Shown here: in pieces, positions 30,359 through 40,317 of the stretch
How the letters are laid out: each line of letters opens with the position of its first letter
How positions within the stretch are numbered: the first letter of the stretch is position 1
Source: Candidatus Micropelagos thuwalensis
GTDB lineage: Bacteria > Pseudomonadota > Alphaproteobacteria > RS24
Direction: 5' to 3'
Assembly (NCBI RefSeq): GCF_000469155.1
Contig: NZ_AWXE01000001.1
Coordinates: 558,001 to 622,000, forward strand
Length of the DNA stretch: 64,000 nt
Notes under the pieces: model-generated
The model's database searches: none
What the model was told of the DNA's origin: nothing
Seen by the model: only the letters and a program-made list of their open reading frames with translations
Made by a program: the position numbers and the translations under genes

Positions 30359-31702
30359 ATGATAAATTGGGCAAATTTAAGCAGCTATTTTCAGCTTAAG
30401 AACTACATGCCGTCAGGACTATATTCACGGTCACTGATGATTATCATCATCCCTATTGTTCTGATACAGATTGTTGCCGGTTATGTCTTCCTTGAGCGTC
30501 ATTGGAACACTGTTACCAAACGCCTATCCCATGCCGTAATAAGTGACTTGTCATTACTGGTGGATTTACGCATGGGGGATACCCAGACAGATGATGAGGA
30601 ACTTATCAGGCTTGCAGATGAAAGTTTTGAGATGAGCATCGCATTTTTGCCAGGCGAAACATTACCTGAACCTGTGCCGCGCCCATTTGTAGATCTTCTT
30701 GATGACTCTCTTTCTGATGAAATTGAAAATCTGGTTGGACGCCCTTTCTGGCTGGATACAGTTTCCGTCGGTAATTATGTGGATGTGCGCCTTCAACTTC
30801 CCGGTGAAGTGATGCGCGCACTGGTCCTTAAAAGTAAGGTATACGCAACAAATTCACATATATTTATTGTTTGGATGACGGGTACGTCTTTATTTCTACT
30901 CGCGGTTTCGATTATTTTTCTACGTAACCAAATCCGCCCGATTGAAAATCTGGCCGAGGCGGCTGAAAGCTTTGGTCGAGGCCGTGATATACAAGATTTC
31001 AAACCGTCCGGTGCCTCTGAAGTCCGGCAAGCGGCATCAGCTTTTTTGGACATGCGAGATCGTATCAAAGCACAAATTGAACAAAGAACCACGATGCTTG
31101 CCGGTGTGAGCCATGATTTAAGAACGCCACTGACACGATTAAAACTGCAACTCGCTATGCTGCCGCGCTCACCAGAAATTCTGGGGCTGGAAAAAGATAT
31201 CATTGAAATGGAAGACATGCTTGAGGATTATCTATCTTTCGCTAAGGGCTTTCAGGGCGAAAAAAGCCTTGAGATTAATATTCGCAATCTACTGGAAGAA
31301 ATTCGTGAAAGTGCGAAACTTCGCAAACCAGACACCGATATATTTCTTGCATGCCCGCCAACTTTACATTTCAAAGTAAAACGCCGTGCCTTTAAAAGGT
31401 GCCTCACGAACCTCGTCAATAATGCCTGTAACCATGCTGAAGAAGTCCGTATCATTGTAAAAATAGAAGATGAAAGCCTGAATATTATTATTTCAGATAA
31501 TGGCCCTGGTATTCCCGAAGAGTCCATGGATCAGGTTTTTAGACCATTCTTCCGTCTGGATCAGGCGCGGAATGCAGAGACTGGTGGTACAGGTCTTGGG
31601 CTTTCTGTTGCACGCGATGTAGCACGCGGACATGGCGGGGATATTTATCTGTCAAAAGGAACACAAGGCGGCCTAGAGGCCACTGTATCTGTGCCAGCTT
31701 GA
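30359..31702 (+). CDS. EnvZ-like sensor histidine kinase
   Basis: 447 residues. TM1 at about 25-45 (SLMIIIIPIVLIQIVAGYVFL), a periplasmic domain of some 120 residues, TM2 at about 165-187 (IFIVWMTGTSLFLLAVSIIFL), HAMP (NQIRPIENLAEAAESFGRG), HisKA with the phosphorylated His in AGVSHDLRTPLTRLKLQL, and HATPase boxes NLVNNACNHA, DNGPGIPEE and GGTGLGLSVAR. Partner of the preceding response regulator. Converges with proC, one base apart. Confidence 0.92.
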   Translation: MINWANLSSYFQLKNYMPSGLYSRSLMIIIIPIVLIQIVAGYVFLERHWNTVTKRLSHAVISDLSLLVDLRMGDTQTDDEELIRLADESFEMSIAFLPGETLPEPVPRPFVDLLDDSLSDEIENLVGRPFWLDTVSVGNYVDVRLQLPGEVMRALVLKSKVYATNSHIFIVWMTGTSLFLLAVSIIFLRNQIRPIENLAEAAESFGRGRDIQDFKPSGASEVRQAASAFLDMRDRIKAQIEQRTTMLAGVSHDLRTPLTRLKLQLAMLPRSPEILGLEKDIIEMEDMLEDYLSFAKGFQGEKSLEINIRNLLEEIRESAKLRKPDTDIFLACPPTLHFKVKRRAFKRCLTNLVNNACNHAEEVRIIVKIEDESLNIIISDNGPGIPEESMDQVFRPFFRLDQARNAETGGTGLGLSVARDVARGHGGDIYLSKGTQGGLEATVSVPA

Positions 31703-31703
31703 G

Positions 31704-32501
31704 CTAGATTTTGGATAATTCTTCTGATCGTTTTTTTGCCGCTTTAACAGCCTCCAGCATGATTGACTGCAACCCTGCGTCAGCCATCAGCACATCCAAT
31801 GCCGCTTGCGTTGTCCCACCTTTTGAGGTTACATTCTCGCGCAATTGAGCCGCATTTTCCGTAGAACTCTCCAATAATGCTGCTGAGCCTATAATCGTCT
31901 TTCGGGCAAATGTTTCTGCCATTTCGGGCGCAAAACCAATATCTATTGCCGCCGCTGTCAGTGCCTCAACAAAATGAAACAGATAGGCAGGACCACTACC
32001 GCTCACTGCTGTGACAGAGTCCATCATGGACTCATTCTCAACCCAGACAACCTCCCCGACAGCCTGCATCAGGCTTGTAGCGACGTTTTTATGGGCATCA
32101 GAAATATCATCAGCCGCACATAATGCCGTCAGTCCCTGACTGACGGTTGCCGGCGTATTAGGCATGGCACGAACAATACTCCGTTTGGGCAACGCATTTT
32201 GCAAGGCTTCAATCGAAATTCCCGCCAGAATGGAAATAACCATCGCTTCGGGATGAATATTGGCTTGGTGTTCGTCAAGAACCTCGCGGTAATTTTGCGG
32301 CTTTACGGCAAGAATAACGGTCTGACTTTCATTAATAGTTACCGTGGACGGATTCGGGTCAATTGGTAATGATCTGAGCGCATCTGAGGGGAAATTCTCC
32401 AGCACTTCAATTGAGGTAAAGTCTGAGGCGAGCCAGCCTTTAAGCATGGCCTGACCCATTTTGCCAGCACCGATAAGGAGTATTGGCGTGCTATTAGGCA
32501 T
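31704..32501 (-). CDS. proC: Pyrroline-5-carboxylate reductase
   Basis: Final step of proline synthesis, NAD(P)H-dependent. 265 residues: LLIGAGKMGQAMLKGWL is the Rossmann motif; AVKPQNYREVL, VRAMPNTPATVSQGLTALC, and the catalytic-dimer helix block VTAVSGSGPAYLFHFVEALTAAAIDIGF follow, with VTSKGGTTQAALDVL near the end. The ATG at 32501 is used instead of a much earlier in-frame start because it gives the family N-terminus directly; it overlaps the YbjN gene's end by 8 bp. Confidence 0.94.
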   Translation of the reverse strand: MPNSTPILLIGAGKMGQAMLKGWLASDFTSIEVLENFPSDALRSLPIDPNPSTVTINESQTVILAVKPQNYREVLDEHQANIHPEAMVISILAGISIEALQNALPKRSIVRAMPNTPATVSQGLTALCAADDISDAHKNVATSLMQAVGEVVWVENESMMDSVTAVSGSGPAYLFHFVEALTAAAIDIGFAPEMAETFARKTIIGSAALLESSTENAAQLRENVTSKGGTTQAALDVLMADAGLQSIMLEAVKAAKKRSEELSKI

Positions 32502-32994
32502 CGCCCTTGGTTTCAAACATGCAGACCTCAAGGGCTCTCTGAGCGTCATGTCCTGCCCAAATGAGATATTGGAAAGCGGGGAAGAATTGCTCACAAGTCG
32601 TCACAGCATGATTTAACAGCCCCTCACATTGCGTTTCACTGAGGCCTTCGCCGCTAACCATCAGTGTGTTTCGGAATAAAACCGCGCCGTCGCCAGACCA
32701 AATATCAAAATGTCCAAGCCATAATTGCTCATTAATTTGCGCAATCAGGTCGCAAACATCATTTCTTTTTGCTGTTGGTACTTTCGTGTCCAGAACACAG
32801 GCCAGATGCAGTCCACCTAAATCTGAACGCCAACTAATCGCCATATGCAAATCGCAATATTTACCTGAGACACAAATATTCATGTCATCTTCGGTCCCGC
32901 GCTCGCTCGGCCACTCATAGGCAGCCGCCAGCTTTTCCATAGCGTCTATGGGGTGTTCGGAGATTTGGATGTCTTGAGCTTCAGCTAGGATCAT
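32494..32994 (-). CDS. YbjN domain-containing protein
   Basis: 166 residues of the YbjN (type III secretion chaperone-fold) family. Family features include an N-terminal acidic helical lead (EHPIDAMEKLAAAYEWPSER), a beta sheet (MNICVSGKYCDLHMAISWRSDLGGLHLACVLDTKVP) and the helical end (EGLLNHAVTTCEQFFPAFQYLIWAGHDAQRALEVCMFET). Function unknown in the family, loosely tied to stress. It overlaps proC by 8 bp and is normally linked to it in alphaproteobacteria. Confidence 0.82.
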   Translation of the reverse strand: MILAEAQDIQISEHPIDAMEKLAAAYEWPSERGTEDDMNICVSGKYCDLHMAISWRSDLGGLHLACVLDTKVPTAKRNDVCDLIAQINEQLWLGHFDIWSGDGAVLFRNTLMVSGEGLSETQCEGLLNHAVTTCEQFFPAFQYLIWAGHDAQRALEVCMFETKGDA

Positions 32995-33140
32995 AATTAT
33001 CGCCTGTTATTTCTGTTGCACATAATGCCGGTTAGCTGGTTTTGCAGTTGAATTGTATGCTTCTACCAGATTTAGTGGGTCATTTAGACTTCACCCACAA
33101 GATGACAGTGCCTGATTCACAGTAACGATAAAAGGGGCAA

Positions 33141-33461
33141 TCACTCAGAAGATGACTTCTTTGCTGTTGACGGTTTTTTTCGAGTCACTTTTTTAACTGT
33201 TGAAGGGCTTTCTTTAGCCAAACCACGCTCAAGTTCTTCAAGACGCTTAGTCAAAGCTTCATTTTCTTGACGCGCTTGTTGCGCCATCTCGGCAACAACA
33301 TCAAATTCTTCACGAGATACCAAATCAAGCTTACGAATAGTGGTTTCCAGCCGCGAACGCATCAATGAAGCGGCTTCCTCTTGCATGCCTTGGGCAGTCC
33401 CCACAGCACCCATCATAAGTTTGACAAAATCATCAACAATTTTTTCACGTGCCTGACTCAT
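33141..33461 (-). CDS. ubiK: Ubiquinone biosynthesis accessory factor UbiK (BMFP domain)
   Basis: 106 residues. An N-terminal amphipathic helix and coiled coil (FVKLMMGAVGTAQGMQEEAASLMRSRLETTIRKLDLVSREEFDVVAEMAQQARQENEALTKRLEELE) match the BMFP/YqiC family, which trimerises and binds membranes and helps the soluble Ubi complex. The tail (STVKKVTRKKPSTAKK) is Lys-rich and low in complexity. Divergent from lgt. Confidence 0.85.
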   Translation of the reverse strand: MSQAREKIVDDFVKLMMGAVGTAQGMQEEAASLMRSRLETTIRKLDLVSREEFDVVAEMAQQARQENEALTKRLEELERGLAKESPSTVKKVTRKKPSTAKKSSSE

Positions 33462-33585
33462 TGGCTTGCCTATCCATTAGAGCTAAATATCTTATTTTCA
33501 TGATATAACAAATATTGATGTAAACCCCAAATAAAAGCCGGACTCAGACCCCTACCGCAGAAACTTGAACAAAAAGAGTGATAGA

Positions 33586-34407
33586 ATGCCATTTCCTGAT
33601 ATTGATCCGATAATTTTCCAAATAGGCCCATTTGCTTTACGCTGGTATGCATTGGCTTATATGATCGGTCTTATTGGAGGCTGGTATTACATGCTGTCTC
33701 TTGCGCCAAATACATCCATTTATGAACAATATGACAAAGACGAAGCTTCTCCGCTGGATGATTTACTCCTCTGGCTAACCATCGGCACCATTCTTGGGGG
33801 ACGGCTTGGATATGTCATATTTTATAACCCCGGCTATTACCTTGACAACCCCGGACAAATTCTTGCGGTCTGGGAGGGAGGCATGGCCTTTCATGGCGGT
33901 TTTCTCGGGGTGACTATTGCGGTACTGATCTACGCCTATAAGCACAACATCAACCCGTTATCGCTGGGTGACTTAATCGCTTCGGCTACACCCATAGGAT
34001 TATTCTTTGGACGGATTGCCAATTTTATCAATAGCGAATTATGGGGACGACAAACCGAATTTACCCTTGGTGTTATTTTTCCAAATGGTGGCCCCCTACC
34101 GCGACACCCTAGTCAACTTTACGAAGCATTTTTAGAGGGATTACTGCTTTTTATAGTGCTGGCTTTTCTTTGCCGGCGCACAAATGCCCCACAAAAGCCG
34201 GGCCTCATAATGGGTATATTTATCGCCGGTTATGGCCTGTCACGCATGATTGTCGAGCAATTTTTCCGCGAACCTGACGCGCATATAGGGTATCTCGTAG
34301 GCGGAACGACGATGGGTTTCTGGCTATCTCTGCCCATGCTGATTGCCGGATTATTTTTTGTTTATCTCGCAACCCGGAAAAGACAGCAAATCAAATCAGA
34401 TGAATGA
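33586..34407 (+). CDS. lgt: Prolipoprotein diacylglyceryl transferase
   Basis: Attaches diacylglycerol to the lipobox cysteine of prolipoproteins at the inner membrane (MlaA here is one client). 273 residues with about seven helices. Signature RWYALAYMIGLIGGWYYML, WEGGMAFHGGFLG with the essential His, and GRIANFINSELWGR; RHPSQLYEAFLEGLLLF near 190. The ATG at 33586 is chosen over a TTG seven codons earlier. First of a tight lgt-midA-pgeF run. Confidence 0.94.
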   Translation: MPFPDIDPIIFQIGPFALRWYALAYMIGLIGGWYYMLSLAPNTSIYEQYDKDEASPLDDLLLWLTIGTILGGRLGYVIFYNPGYYLDNPGQILAVWEGGMAFHGGFLGVTIAVLIYAYKHNINPLSLGDLIASATPIGLFFGRIANFINSELWGRQTEFTLGVIFPNGGPLPRHPSQLYEAFLEGLLLFIVLAFLCRRTNAPQKPGLIMGIFIAGYGLSRMIVEQFFREPDAHIGYLVGGTTMGFWLSLPMLIAGLFFVYLATRKRQQIKSDE

Positions 34408-35518
34408 GCTCAAACAAATTATCATTGAGGAAATTCGCGCAAACGGGCCGATGCCGCTTGAAGATTATATGGCGCGCGCACTCGGGGATAACACGCACGG
34501 TTATTACACAAAAAAAGATCCATTCGGCAAAAAAGGAGATTTTATCACTGCACCTGAAACCAGTCAGGTTTTCGGCGAGTTGATCGGCCTATGGGGGCTA
34601 GACTTCTGGATAAACTCTGGTTCATGGTCGAATTTCAATTTAGTAGAACTCGGCCCCGGGCGCGGCACGCTCATACGCGATATCACTAATGCAGTAAAGG
34701 GACACCCTACCTACCTGCAATCTGCCCGCCTACATCTGCTAGAAACCAGCCCTGTATTAAGAGACCTGCAAAACCGAACTCTCTCTCATATCACTCGTGA
34801 GAAATCCGCCTGTCAGTGGCATGAAAATATCGATGATTTAATTGAGGCCTGTCATGGCATGCCTGTGATTATTTATGCCAATGAATTTTTTGATGCTCTT
34901 CCTATTCGCCAATATGTACAAGAAAATGACTCATGGGCTCTGAGATGTGTTGATGTGGAAGACAATGAACTTGTTCCAATAACCTCCAAAGATAGATTGC
35001 TCACGGAACACCTACCGGCAGCGCAGAACTTTTCGCACGGAGATATTTTAGAAACGACGCCTTTAGCCGAGTCCATTGTGATGCAACTCGCCAACTATAT
35101 TACTAAATATGGTGGCGCACTTTTGATGATTGATTATGGCTACACAAAAAATCAACCAGGCGACACGTTCCAAGCATTGTCCGACCATCGGACTGTTTCA
35201 CCCTATAAAAGCCCAGGAGATGCAGACCTCACAGCCCATGTGAATTTTAAACGCCTTGCTGATATAGCAGAGGATACATCCTGCAAAAGTTTAGGCCCTG
35301 TCTCGCAAAGAAACTTTCTTTTATCCCTTGGACTGGAACAACGCTTTGAAAGCTTAAGCCTAAACGCCACTACCCAACAGAAAATTGATTTACTTGCGGC
35401 ACGTAATCGGCTTATTGGCGTCGATCAAATGGGTGTGCTTTTCAATGTACTTGCGGTTACAAAATCTGATGCGGCATTACCTGCAGGATTTGAAGAAATA
35501 TCAAGGGATGTTTTATGA
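34400..35518 (+). CDS. MidA/NDUFAF7-type SAM-dependent methyltransferase
   Basis: 372 residues, DUF185 family. MPLEDYMARALGDNTHGYYTKKDPFGKKGDFITAPETSQVFGELIGLW is the family N-terminus; SAM site LVELGPGRGTLIRDI; IIYANEFFDALPIRQYV; LLMIDYGYT. Mitochondrial NDUFAF7 methylates an arginine of complex I; the bacterial substrate is not fixed. The ATG at 34400 gives the expected N-terminus and overlaps lgt by 8 bp; it also overlaps pgeF (ATGA). Confidence 0.88.
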   Translation: MNELKQIIIEEIRANGPMPLEDYMARALGDNTHGYYTKKDPFGKKGDFITAPETSQVFGELIGLWGLDFWINSGSWSNFNLVELGPGRGTLIRDITNAVKGHPTYLQSARLHLLETSPVLRDLQNRTLSHITREKSACQWHENIDDLIEACHGMPVIIYANEFFDALPIRQYVQENDSWALRCVDVEDNELVPITSKDRLLTEHLPAAQNFSHGDILETTPLAESIVMQLANYITKYGGALLMIDYGYTKNQPGDTFQALSDHRTVSPYKSPGDADLTAHVNFKRLADIAEDTSCKSLGPVSQRNFLLSLGLEQRFESLSLNATTQQKIDLLAARNRLIGVDQMGVLFNVLAVTKSDAALPAGFEEISRDVL

Positions 35519-36282
35519 CAGCACCACCTTTTCTCACTGATGCGCTTTTAACACCAACAAGTCACGGATTCTTTGGACGCCAAGGCGGTGTTTCTAGCGG
35601 TTTATATGACAGCTTAAATGTCGGCCTCGGCTCCAATGATAGAAAAGAGAACATCACCATCAACCGCCAGAGGGTTGCAACAAGTCTTAATGCACAATGC
35701 CTGATTACAGGATATCAGACCCATAGCAATAAGGTCTCAGAGGTGTTGACTGCTGACGACAAGCCTGAAGCGGATGCCTTATTCACAAAAGAAAAAGGGA
35801 TAGCATTGGGTGTGTTATCCGCTGACTGCGTACCGGTTCTTATAAGCGGGAGTATAGGCGGTCATAAAACAGACATCATCGCCACAGCCCATGCAGGCTG
35901 GAAAGGGGCAATAGCCGGTATAATTGAAAACCTTGTAACCACTCTTAAAGCCGAGGAGGTTCATCCCGACAGCATGAAAGCCATTATTGGCCCTGCCATA
36001 TCCCAAGCGGCTTATCAGGTCGGTATTAATGTTTATGAAAAAGTCATTGCAGTGGATCCATCGGCGAGAGAGTTATTCTTGCCCGAAACGGAACATGAGA
36101 AGTTTTTGTTTAATCTCCCTGCTTTTGTTAAGACCAGAATAAAAGCCGCGGGCGTTATGCAAATTTCACATTTAGATATTTGTACTTATTTAAACCCAGA
36201 CACCTATTTTTCCTATCGTCGTGCAACGCATCAAAAAGAATCAGATTATGGGCGTCAAATATCAGCCATAGCCCTGACTTAG
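35515..36282 (+). CDS. pgeF: Peptidoglycan editing factor PgeF (laccase-domain, DUF152)
   Basis: 255 residues. HGFFGRQGGVSSGLYDSLNVG, VLSADCVPVLI, ATAHAGWKGAIAGI and GPAISQAAYQVG supply the His-Cys-His zinc site of the family. PgeF prevents misincorporation at the second residue of the peptidoglycan stem peptide; homologues also show purine nucleoside phosphorylase activity. Overlaps the MidA gene as ATGA. The linkage lgt-midA-pgeF is common in alphaproteobacteria. Confidence 0.92.
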   Translation: MTAPPFLTDALLTPTSHGFFGRQGGVSSGLYDSLNVGLGSNDRKENITINRQRVATSLNAQCLITGYQTHSNKVSEVLTADDKPEADALFTKEKGIALGVLSADCVPVLISGSIGGHKTDIIATAHAGWKGAIAGIIENLVTTLKAEEVHPDSMKAIIGPAISQAAYQVGINVYEKVIAVDPSARELFLPETEHEKFLFNLPAFVKTRIKAAGVMQISHLDICTYLNPDTYFSYRRATHQKESDYGRQISAIALT

Positions 36283-36384
36283 TTTTATTTTTAGAAAATT
36301 TTTTTGATTTTCAAAAAAATGGGGTTACACAGGTCGCTCTGCTTTGTTACAAAAACGTGTCAAAGGATTCTGTGGGAAGAAGCC

Positions 36385-37317
36385 ATGAAGTTAGTCGCCG
36401 GAAACAGTAATCGTCCACTCGCTGAAGCAATCGCGAAATATCTAAATATACCTCTAACAAAATCAGATATCAGGCGGTTTGCTGATGAAGAAGTTTTTGT
36501 AGAGATACAAGAAAATGTTCGCGGTGAAGATGTTTTCATCATTCAATCCACATCCTTTCCGGCTAATGACAATCTCATGGAATTATTAATTACCATAGAC
36601 GCTTTAAGACGCGCATCCGCCCGTCGTATAACAGCTGTCATTCCCTATTTTGGTTATGCGCGGCAAGATCGCAAGCCTGGCCCTCGGACACCTATTTCAG
36701 CTAAGCTGGTCGCCAATCTCATTGAAGCTGCAGGCGCGGATAGAGTCCTCACGCTTGATTTACATGCCGGACAGATTCAAGGGTTTTTTGATATTCCGAC
36801 AGACAATCTTTTCGGCGCGCCGGTTTTTGTTGAGGATATTCAATCCCGGTTTAATGGTGATGATTTAATGGTGGTTTCACCTGATGTCGGCGGTGTTGTT
36901 CGCACCCGCGCACTGGGCAAACGCATTAATGCCGATTTGGCGATTGTCGATAAGAGACGCGAAAGGGCCGGTGAGTCGGAAGTCATGAATATTATTGGTG
37001 ATGTAAATGGGCGTAAGTGTTTACTTGTTGATGATATCGTAGATAGTGCGGGCACTTTGTGTAATGCAGCCGCAGCTTTGATGGATAATGGTGCTTCGAG
37101 TGTTTCTGCTTATGTTACCCATGGGGTGCTATCAGGCGCAGCAACAGAACGTGTAAATAATTCCGTTATGGAAAAATTGCTCATCACTGACTCTATTCAG
37201 CCCTCAGAGGATGTGATTAATAGCGACAAGTTTTCTGTCATCACCATAGCCCCCCTTATTGGCGAAGCCATGCTCAGAACAACAGAAGAGCGCTCGGTTT
37301 CAAGCCTATTCGATTAA
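36385..37317 (+). CDS. prs: Ribose-phosphate pyrophosphokinase
   Basis: Makes PRPP from ribose 5-phosphate and ATP for nucleotide, His and Trp synthesis. 310 residues: flexible loop region [27 protein letters not shown] with the catalytic Arg; [22 protein letters not shown] loop [18 protein letters not shown]. The ATG at 36385 is preferred to a longer frame starting 27 codons upstream because [13 protein letters not shown] is the normal N-terminus and GGAAGAAG precedes it. Confidence 0.96.
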   Translation: MKLVAGNSNRPLAEAIAKYLNIPLTKSDIRRFADEEVFVEIQENVRGEDVFIIQSTSFPANDNLMELLITIDALRRASARRITAVIPYFGYARQDRKPGPRTPISAKLVANLIEAAGADRVLTLDLHAGQIQGFFDIPTDNLFGAPVFVEDIQSRFNGDDLMVVSPDVGGVVRTRALGKRINADLAIVDKRRERAGESEVMNIIGDVNGRKCLLVDDIVDSAGTLCNAAAALMDNGASSVSAYVTHGVLSGAATERVNNSVMEKLLITDSIQPSEDVINSDKFSVITIAPLIGEAMLRTTEERSVSSLFD

Positions 37318-37319
37318 AA

Positions 37320-37337
37320 AACCCGCCGAAGCGGGTT
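37320..37337 (-). terminator. Intrinsic terminator shared by rpsD and prs 3' ends
   Basis: AACCCGC (37320-37326) pairs with GCGGGTT (37331-37337) around a CGAA tetraloop. On the minus strand it is followed by TTTTTAAT, a proper T tract for rpsD; on the plus strand the tract is weaker, so prs may be terminated less efficiently. Confidence 0.8.
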
Positions 37338-37349
37338 AATTAAAATAAT

Positions 37350-37970
37350 CTAATTTCTGGAATAATATTCAACCACAAGGTTCGGTTCCATCTGAACTGG
37401 ATATGGAACATCTGCGAGTTGTGGAACGCGGGTAATGCTGGCTGTCATTTTGTTATGATCCACATCCAGGTAATCGGGTGTGTCGCGCTCGGGGCTTTGA
37501 ATAGCTTCAAGGACAAGCGCAATATTGCGGGACTTATCACGCACCTGAACAACATCGCCAGGCTTCAGGCGTGCGCTAGGTATATTACAACGACGACCAT
37601 TTACCATCACGTGACCGTGATTAACAAATTGACGTGCAGCAAAAACCGTTGGGACGAATTTTGCACGATAAATGATTGCATCAAGACGTTGCTCAAGAAG
37701 ACCAACAAGATTTTCACTCGTATCGCCCTTTAAGCGTGAGGCCTCAGCATATATGCCGCGAAACTGTTTCTCAGTGATATTACCGTAATGGCCCTTGAGT
37801 TTTTGCTTTGCACGCAATTGCAGACCAAAGTCAGAAAGTTTACCACGACGATTTTGACCATGCTGTCCTGGACCATAATCACGTCTGTTCACAGGGCTTT
37901 TGGGGCGACCCCAGATATTCTCGCCCATACGGCGGTCAATTTTATATTTAGCACTAATCCGCTTGCTCAT
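37350..37970 (-). CDS. rpsD: 30S ribosomal protein S4 (uS4)
   Basis: 206 residues, the usual length. N-terminal 16S-binding domain ([58 protein letters not shown]) lacks the zinc Cys motif, as in the C-minus type. S4 RNA-binding domain [51 protein letters not shown]. Stand-alone gene with its own sigma-70 promoter (38047-38074) and terminator, as in other alphaproteobacteria. Confidence 0.97.
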   Translation of the reverse strand: MSKRISAKYKIDRRMGENIWGRPKSPVNRRDYGPGQHGQNRRGKLSDFGLQLRAKQKLKGHYGNITEKQFRGIYAEASRLKGDTSENLVGLLEQRLDAIIYRAKFVPTVFAARQFVNHGHVMVNGRRCNIPSARLKPGDVVQVRDKSRNIALVLEAIQSPERDTPDYLDVDHNKMTASITRVPQLADVPYPVQMEPNLVVEYYSRN

Positions 37971-38046
37971 GCGGGAAAATCCTTTGCGTCGTCAAACCAA
38001 TTTAAGAAAATAAGCTTAGAAGAAAACTCTTCTATAATGAGCGCGG

Positions 38047-38074
38047 AGTATAGCCAGCTTCACAGAACTGTCAA
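38047..38074 (-). promoter_or_regulatory. Sigma-70 promoter of rpsD
   Basis: On the minus strand, TTGACA (38069-38074) and TATACT (38047-38052) are 16 bp apart, close to consensus. The -35 hexamer lies inside the exact palindrome TCAAACC/GGTTTGA at 38071-38088. Confidence 0.75.
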
Positions 38075-38088
38075 ACCATAAGGTTTGA
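38071..38088. promoter_or_regulatory. 7-4-7 palindrome on the rpsD -35 element
   Basis: TCAAACC (38071-38077), ATAA, GGTTTGA (38082-38088). It overlaps the rpsD -35 hexamer, so a bound protein would block transcription. It has no T tract and is therefore unlikely to be a trmJ terminator. No known regulator consensus is recognised. Confidence 0.45.
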
Positions 38089-38110
38089 TTTATGTGAATT
38101 TTTTTATCCG

Positions 38111-38932
38111 TCATTTTTGGTCGCCCGGATCGGGGTCTCCGCGTGAAATTGCAAGCACCCGCGCTTTCATTTCACTGTCTTTTGCCCCCCTCGGCCAACG
38201 CAATAAAGCATTTATCATTCCCCTAAAAGTGCGAACATCCTGCTCCGTCATTTTTGTTCGCATCAGCATATTTCTTATATTACGGGCCATCGCAGGTTTT
38301 TTCTCAGGCGGCGCAAGAAACCCTGCCTCATCAAGAGCGTTTTCCAGATGTGTGAACATACCTGATAACTCACCCCGATTTGCAGGTCGTGTATCAGTCA
38401 TTAATAACACCTCCGCCGCCGTATCATCCTTATAATTGGACCAAACATAAGACATCAGCAAAACCGCTTGCGCAAGATTAAGAGATGAGAAGTCAGGATT
38501 AAGGGGCACAGTGCATATCGCATCGCATAGAGAGATATCATCATTATCAAGACCGGTTCTCTCGGGGCCGAACATCAAACCGCTTTTCACACCTTCTGCG
38601 GCATGAGAATACATCTCTTCAGCCGTTTTTTCAGGTGTCAAAACTGTCTTTACCATATCGCGGCTCCGGGCCGTCGTCGCCACAATATAACCAAGGTCTG
38701 CAATGGCTTCCGCGGTTGTCGTAAATGTTTTTCTGTTTTCAACCACCTTATCAGCTCCGGCAGAAGCTTTAATGGCTCTATCCACATCCCAACCATGACG
38801 TGGATTAACTAAACGCAAATCCTCAAGCCCGAAATTGAGCATTGCACGAGCAACAGTACCGATATTTTCCCCCAGCTGAGGACCGATTAAAATGACTGCA
38901 GGCTTCATAAAAACATCCGACTTTCCACTCAT
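38111..38932 (-). CDS. trmJ: TrmJ-type tRNA/rRNA 2'-O-methyltransferase (SpoU family)
   Basis: 273 residues. SpoU motifs: ILIGPQLGENIGTVARAMLNFGLEDLRLVNPR (motif 1), GLMFGPERTGLDNDDISLCD (motif 2), VPLNPDFSSLNLAQAVLLMSY (motif 3). Length and motif spacing fit TrmJ, which methylates the ribose at position 32 of tRNAs; other SpoU members cannot be ruled out. A helical C-terminal domain of about 100 residues follows the fold. The ATG used here adds eight residues before the alternative MKPAVILIG start. Confidence 0.85.
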   Translation of the reverse strand: MSGKSDVFMKPAVILIGPQLGENIGTVARAMLNFGLEDLRLVNPRHGWDVDRAIKASAGADKVVENRKTFTTTAEAIADLGYIVATTARSRDMVKTVLTPEKTAEEMYSHAAEGVKSGLMFGPERTGLDNDDISLCDAICTVPLNPDFSSLNLAQAVLLMSYVWSNYKDDTAAEVLLMTDTRPANRGELSGMFTHLENALDEAGFLAPPEKKPAMARNIRNMLMRTKMTEQDVRTFRGMINALLRWPRGAKDSEMKARVLAISRGDPDPGDQK

Positions 38933-39072
38933 TAAGGTAATTAAGCATCCGCAATGTATAATTTTTTATCACCTGAGACAAAATACCCATCAAATAAATC
39001 AATGCAGGTCTTTTATATAACCCAAACCTCTGCTATGCCTGAGCTTAATTCATAAGGCATTGAGGGTTAACT

Positions 39073-40287
39073 ATGTCAAAAATCAAGGTTGAAAATCCTG
39101 TCATTGAGATTGATGGGGATGAAATGACCAGAATTATCTGGCAACTCATAAAAGATAAGCTCATCTTACCATATCTCGACATAGACTTAAAATATTACGA
39201 CCTGTCAGTTCAGGTGCGTGATGACACTAAGGACCAAATTACAATTGATGCGGCAGAAGCCATCAAAGAGTACGGTGTCGGTGTCAAATGCGCGACCATC
39301 ACACCGGATGAAGCGCGTGTTGAAGAATTTAACCTCAAAGAAATGTGGCGGTCTCCTAACGGTACCATTAGAAACATTCTAGGCGGCACAGTATTCCGTG
39401 AACCAATAATTTGTAAAAATGTACCGCGCCTCGTGCCGGGTTGGACAGACCCAATTGTTATTGGACGTCACGCATTTGGCGATCAATACCGCGCAACAGA
39501 TTTTGTTGTCCCCGGCAAAGGTAAGCTCAAAATCAGTTGGGAATCCGAAGATGGCAGCGAAAAAATTGAAAGAGATGTTTTTGATTTCCCCGGCGGGGGT
39601 ATTGCTATGGCAATGTATAATCTTGATGAGTCTATACGGGATTTTGCACGCGCAAGCATGAATTATGGCTTAAACAGAAATTGGCCAGTCTATCTGTCTA
39701 CAAAAAACACTATCCTGAAAGCTTATGACGGACGTTTCAAAGATCTATTTCAGGAAGTTTTTGACGCAGAGTTTAAGGATAAATTTGAAGCCAATGGCAT
39801 CACCTATGAGCATCGCCTGATTGACGACATGGTCGCCGCAGCGCTCAAATGGAACGGTAAATTTGTCTGGGCGTGTAAAAACTATGATGGTGACGTTCAA
39901 TCCGACACTGTCGCCCAGGGATTTGGTTCTCTCGGTTTGATGACTTCAACCCTTCTAACGCCAAATGGTAAAACGATGGAAGCCGAAGCGGCACACGGAA
40001 CTGTGACACGTCACTTTAGGGCCCATGAACGCGGCGAAGAAACATCAACAAATTCAATTGCATCAATATTTGCTTGGACACGTGGCCTCATTAAGCGTGG
40101 TGAAATTGACGGCAATGAGGCGTTGATTAATTTCGCTCAGACGCTTGAAAAAGTGTGTGTTAGCACTGTTGAAAGCGGTCACATGACTAAAGATTTGGCG
40201 TTGCTTGTCGGGCCACAGCAAAATTGGCTCAGCACGACGGCATTTCTGGATAAAATTGACAGCAATTTGCAAAAAGCCCTCAGCTAA
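39073..40287 (+). CDS. icd: Isocitrate dehydrogenase, NADP-dependent
   Basis: 404-residue homodimer-type enzyme of the TCA cycle. [47 protein letters not shown] is characteristic of the mammalian-like NADP-IDH subclass common in alphaproteobacteria. Substrate site [19 protein letters not shown], metal site [28 protein letters not shown], and [32 protein letters not shown] are all present. Reasonable ribosome site TGAGGG is seven bases upstream. Stand-alone gene. Confidence 0.96.
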   Translation: MSKIKVENPVIEIDGDEMTRIIWQLIKDKLILPYLDIDLKYYDLSVQVRDDTKDQITIDAAEAIKEYGVGVKCATITPDEARVEEFNLKEMWRSPNGTIRNILGGTVFREPIICKNVPRLVPGWTDPIVIGRHAFGDQYRATDFVVPGKGKLKISWESEDGSEKIERDVFDFPGGGIAMAMYNLDESIRDFARASMNYGLNRNWPVYLSTKNTILKAYDGRFKDLFQEVFDAEFKDKFEANGITYEHRLIDDMVAAALKWNGKFVWACKNYDGDVQSDTVAQGFGSLGLMTSTLLTPNGKTMEAEAAHGTVTRHFRAHERGEETSTNSIASIFAWTRGLIKRGEIDGNEALINFAQTLEKVCVSTVESGHMTKDLALLVGPQQNWLSTTAFLDKIDSNLQKALS

Positions 40288-40317
40288 ATCTATTTGCTGA
40301 TTTCATACCGGCTTTAT

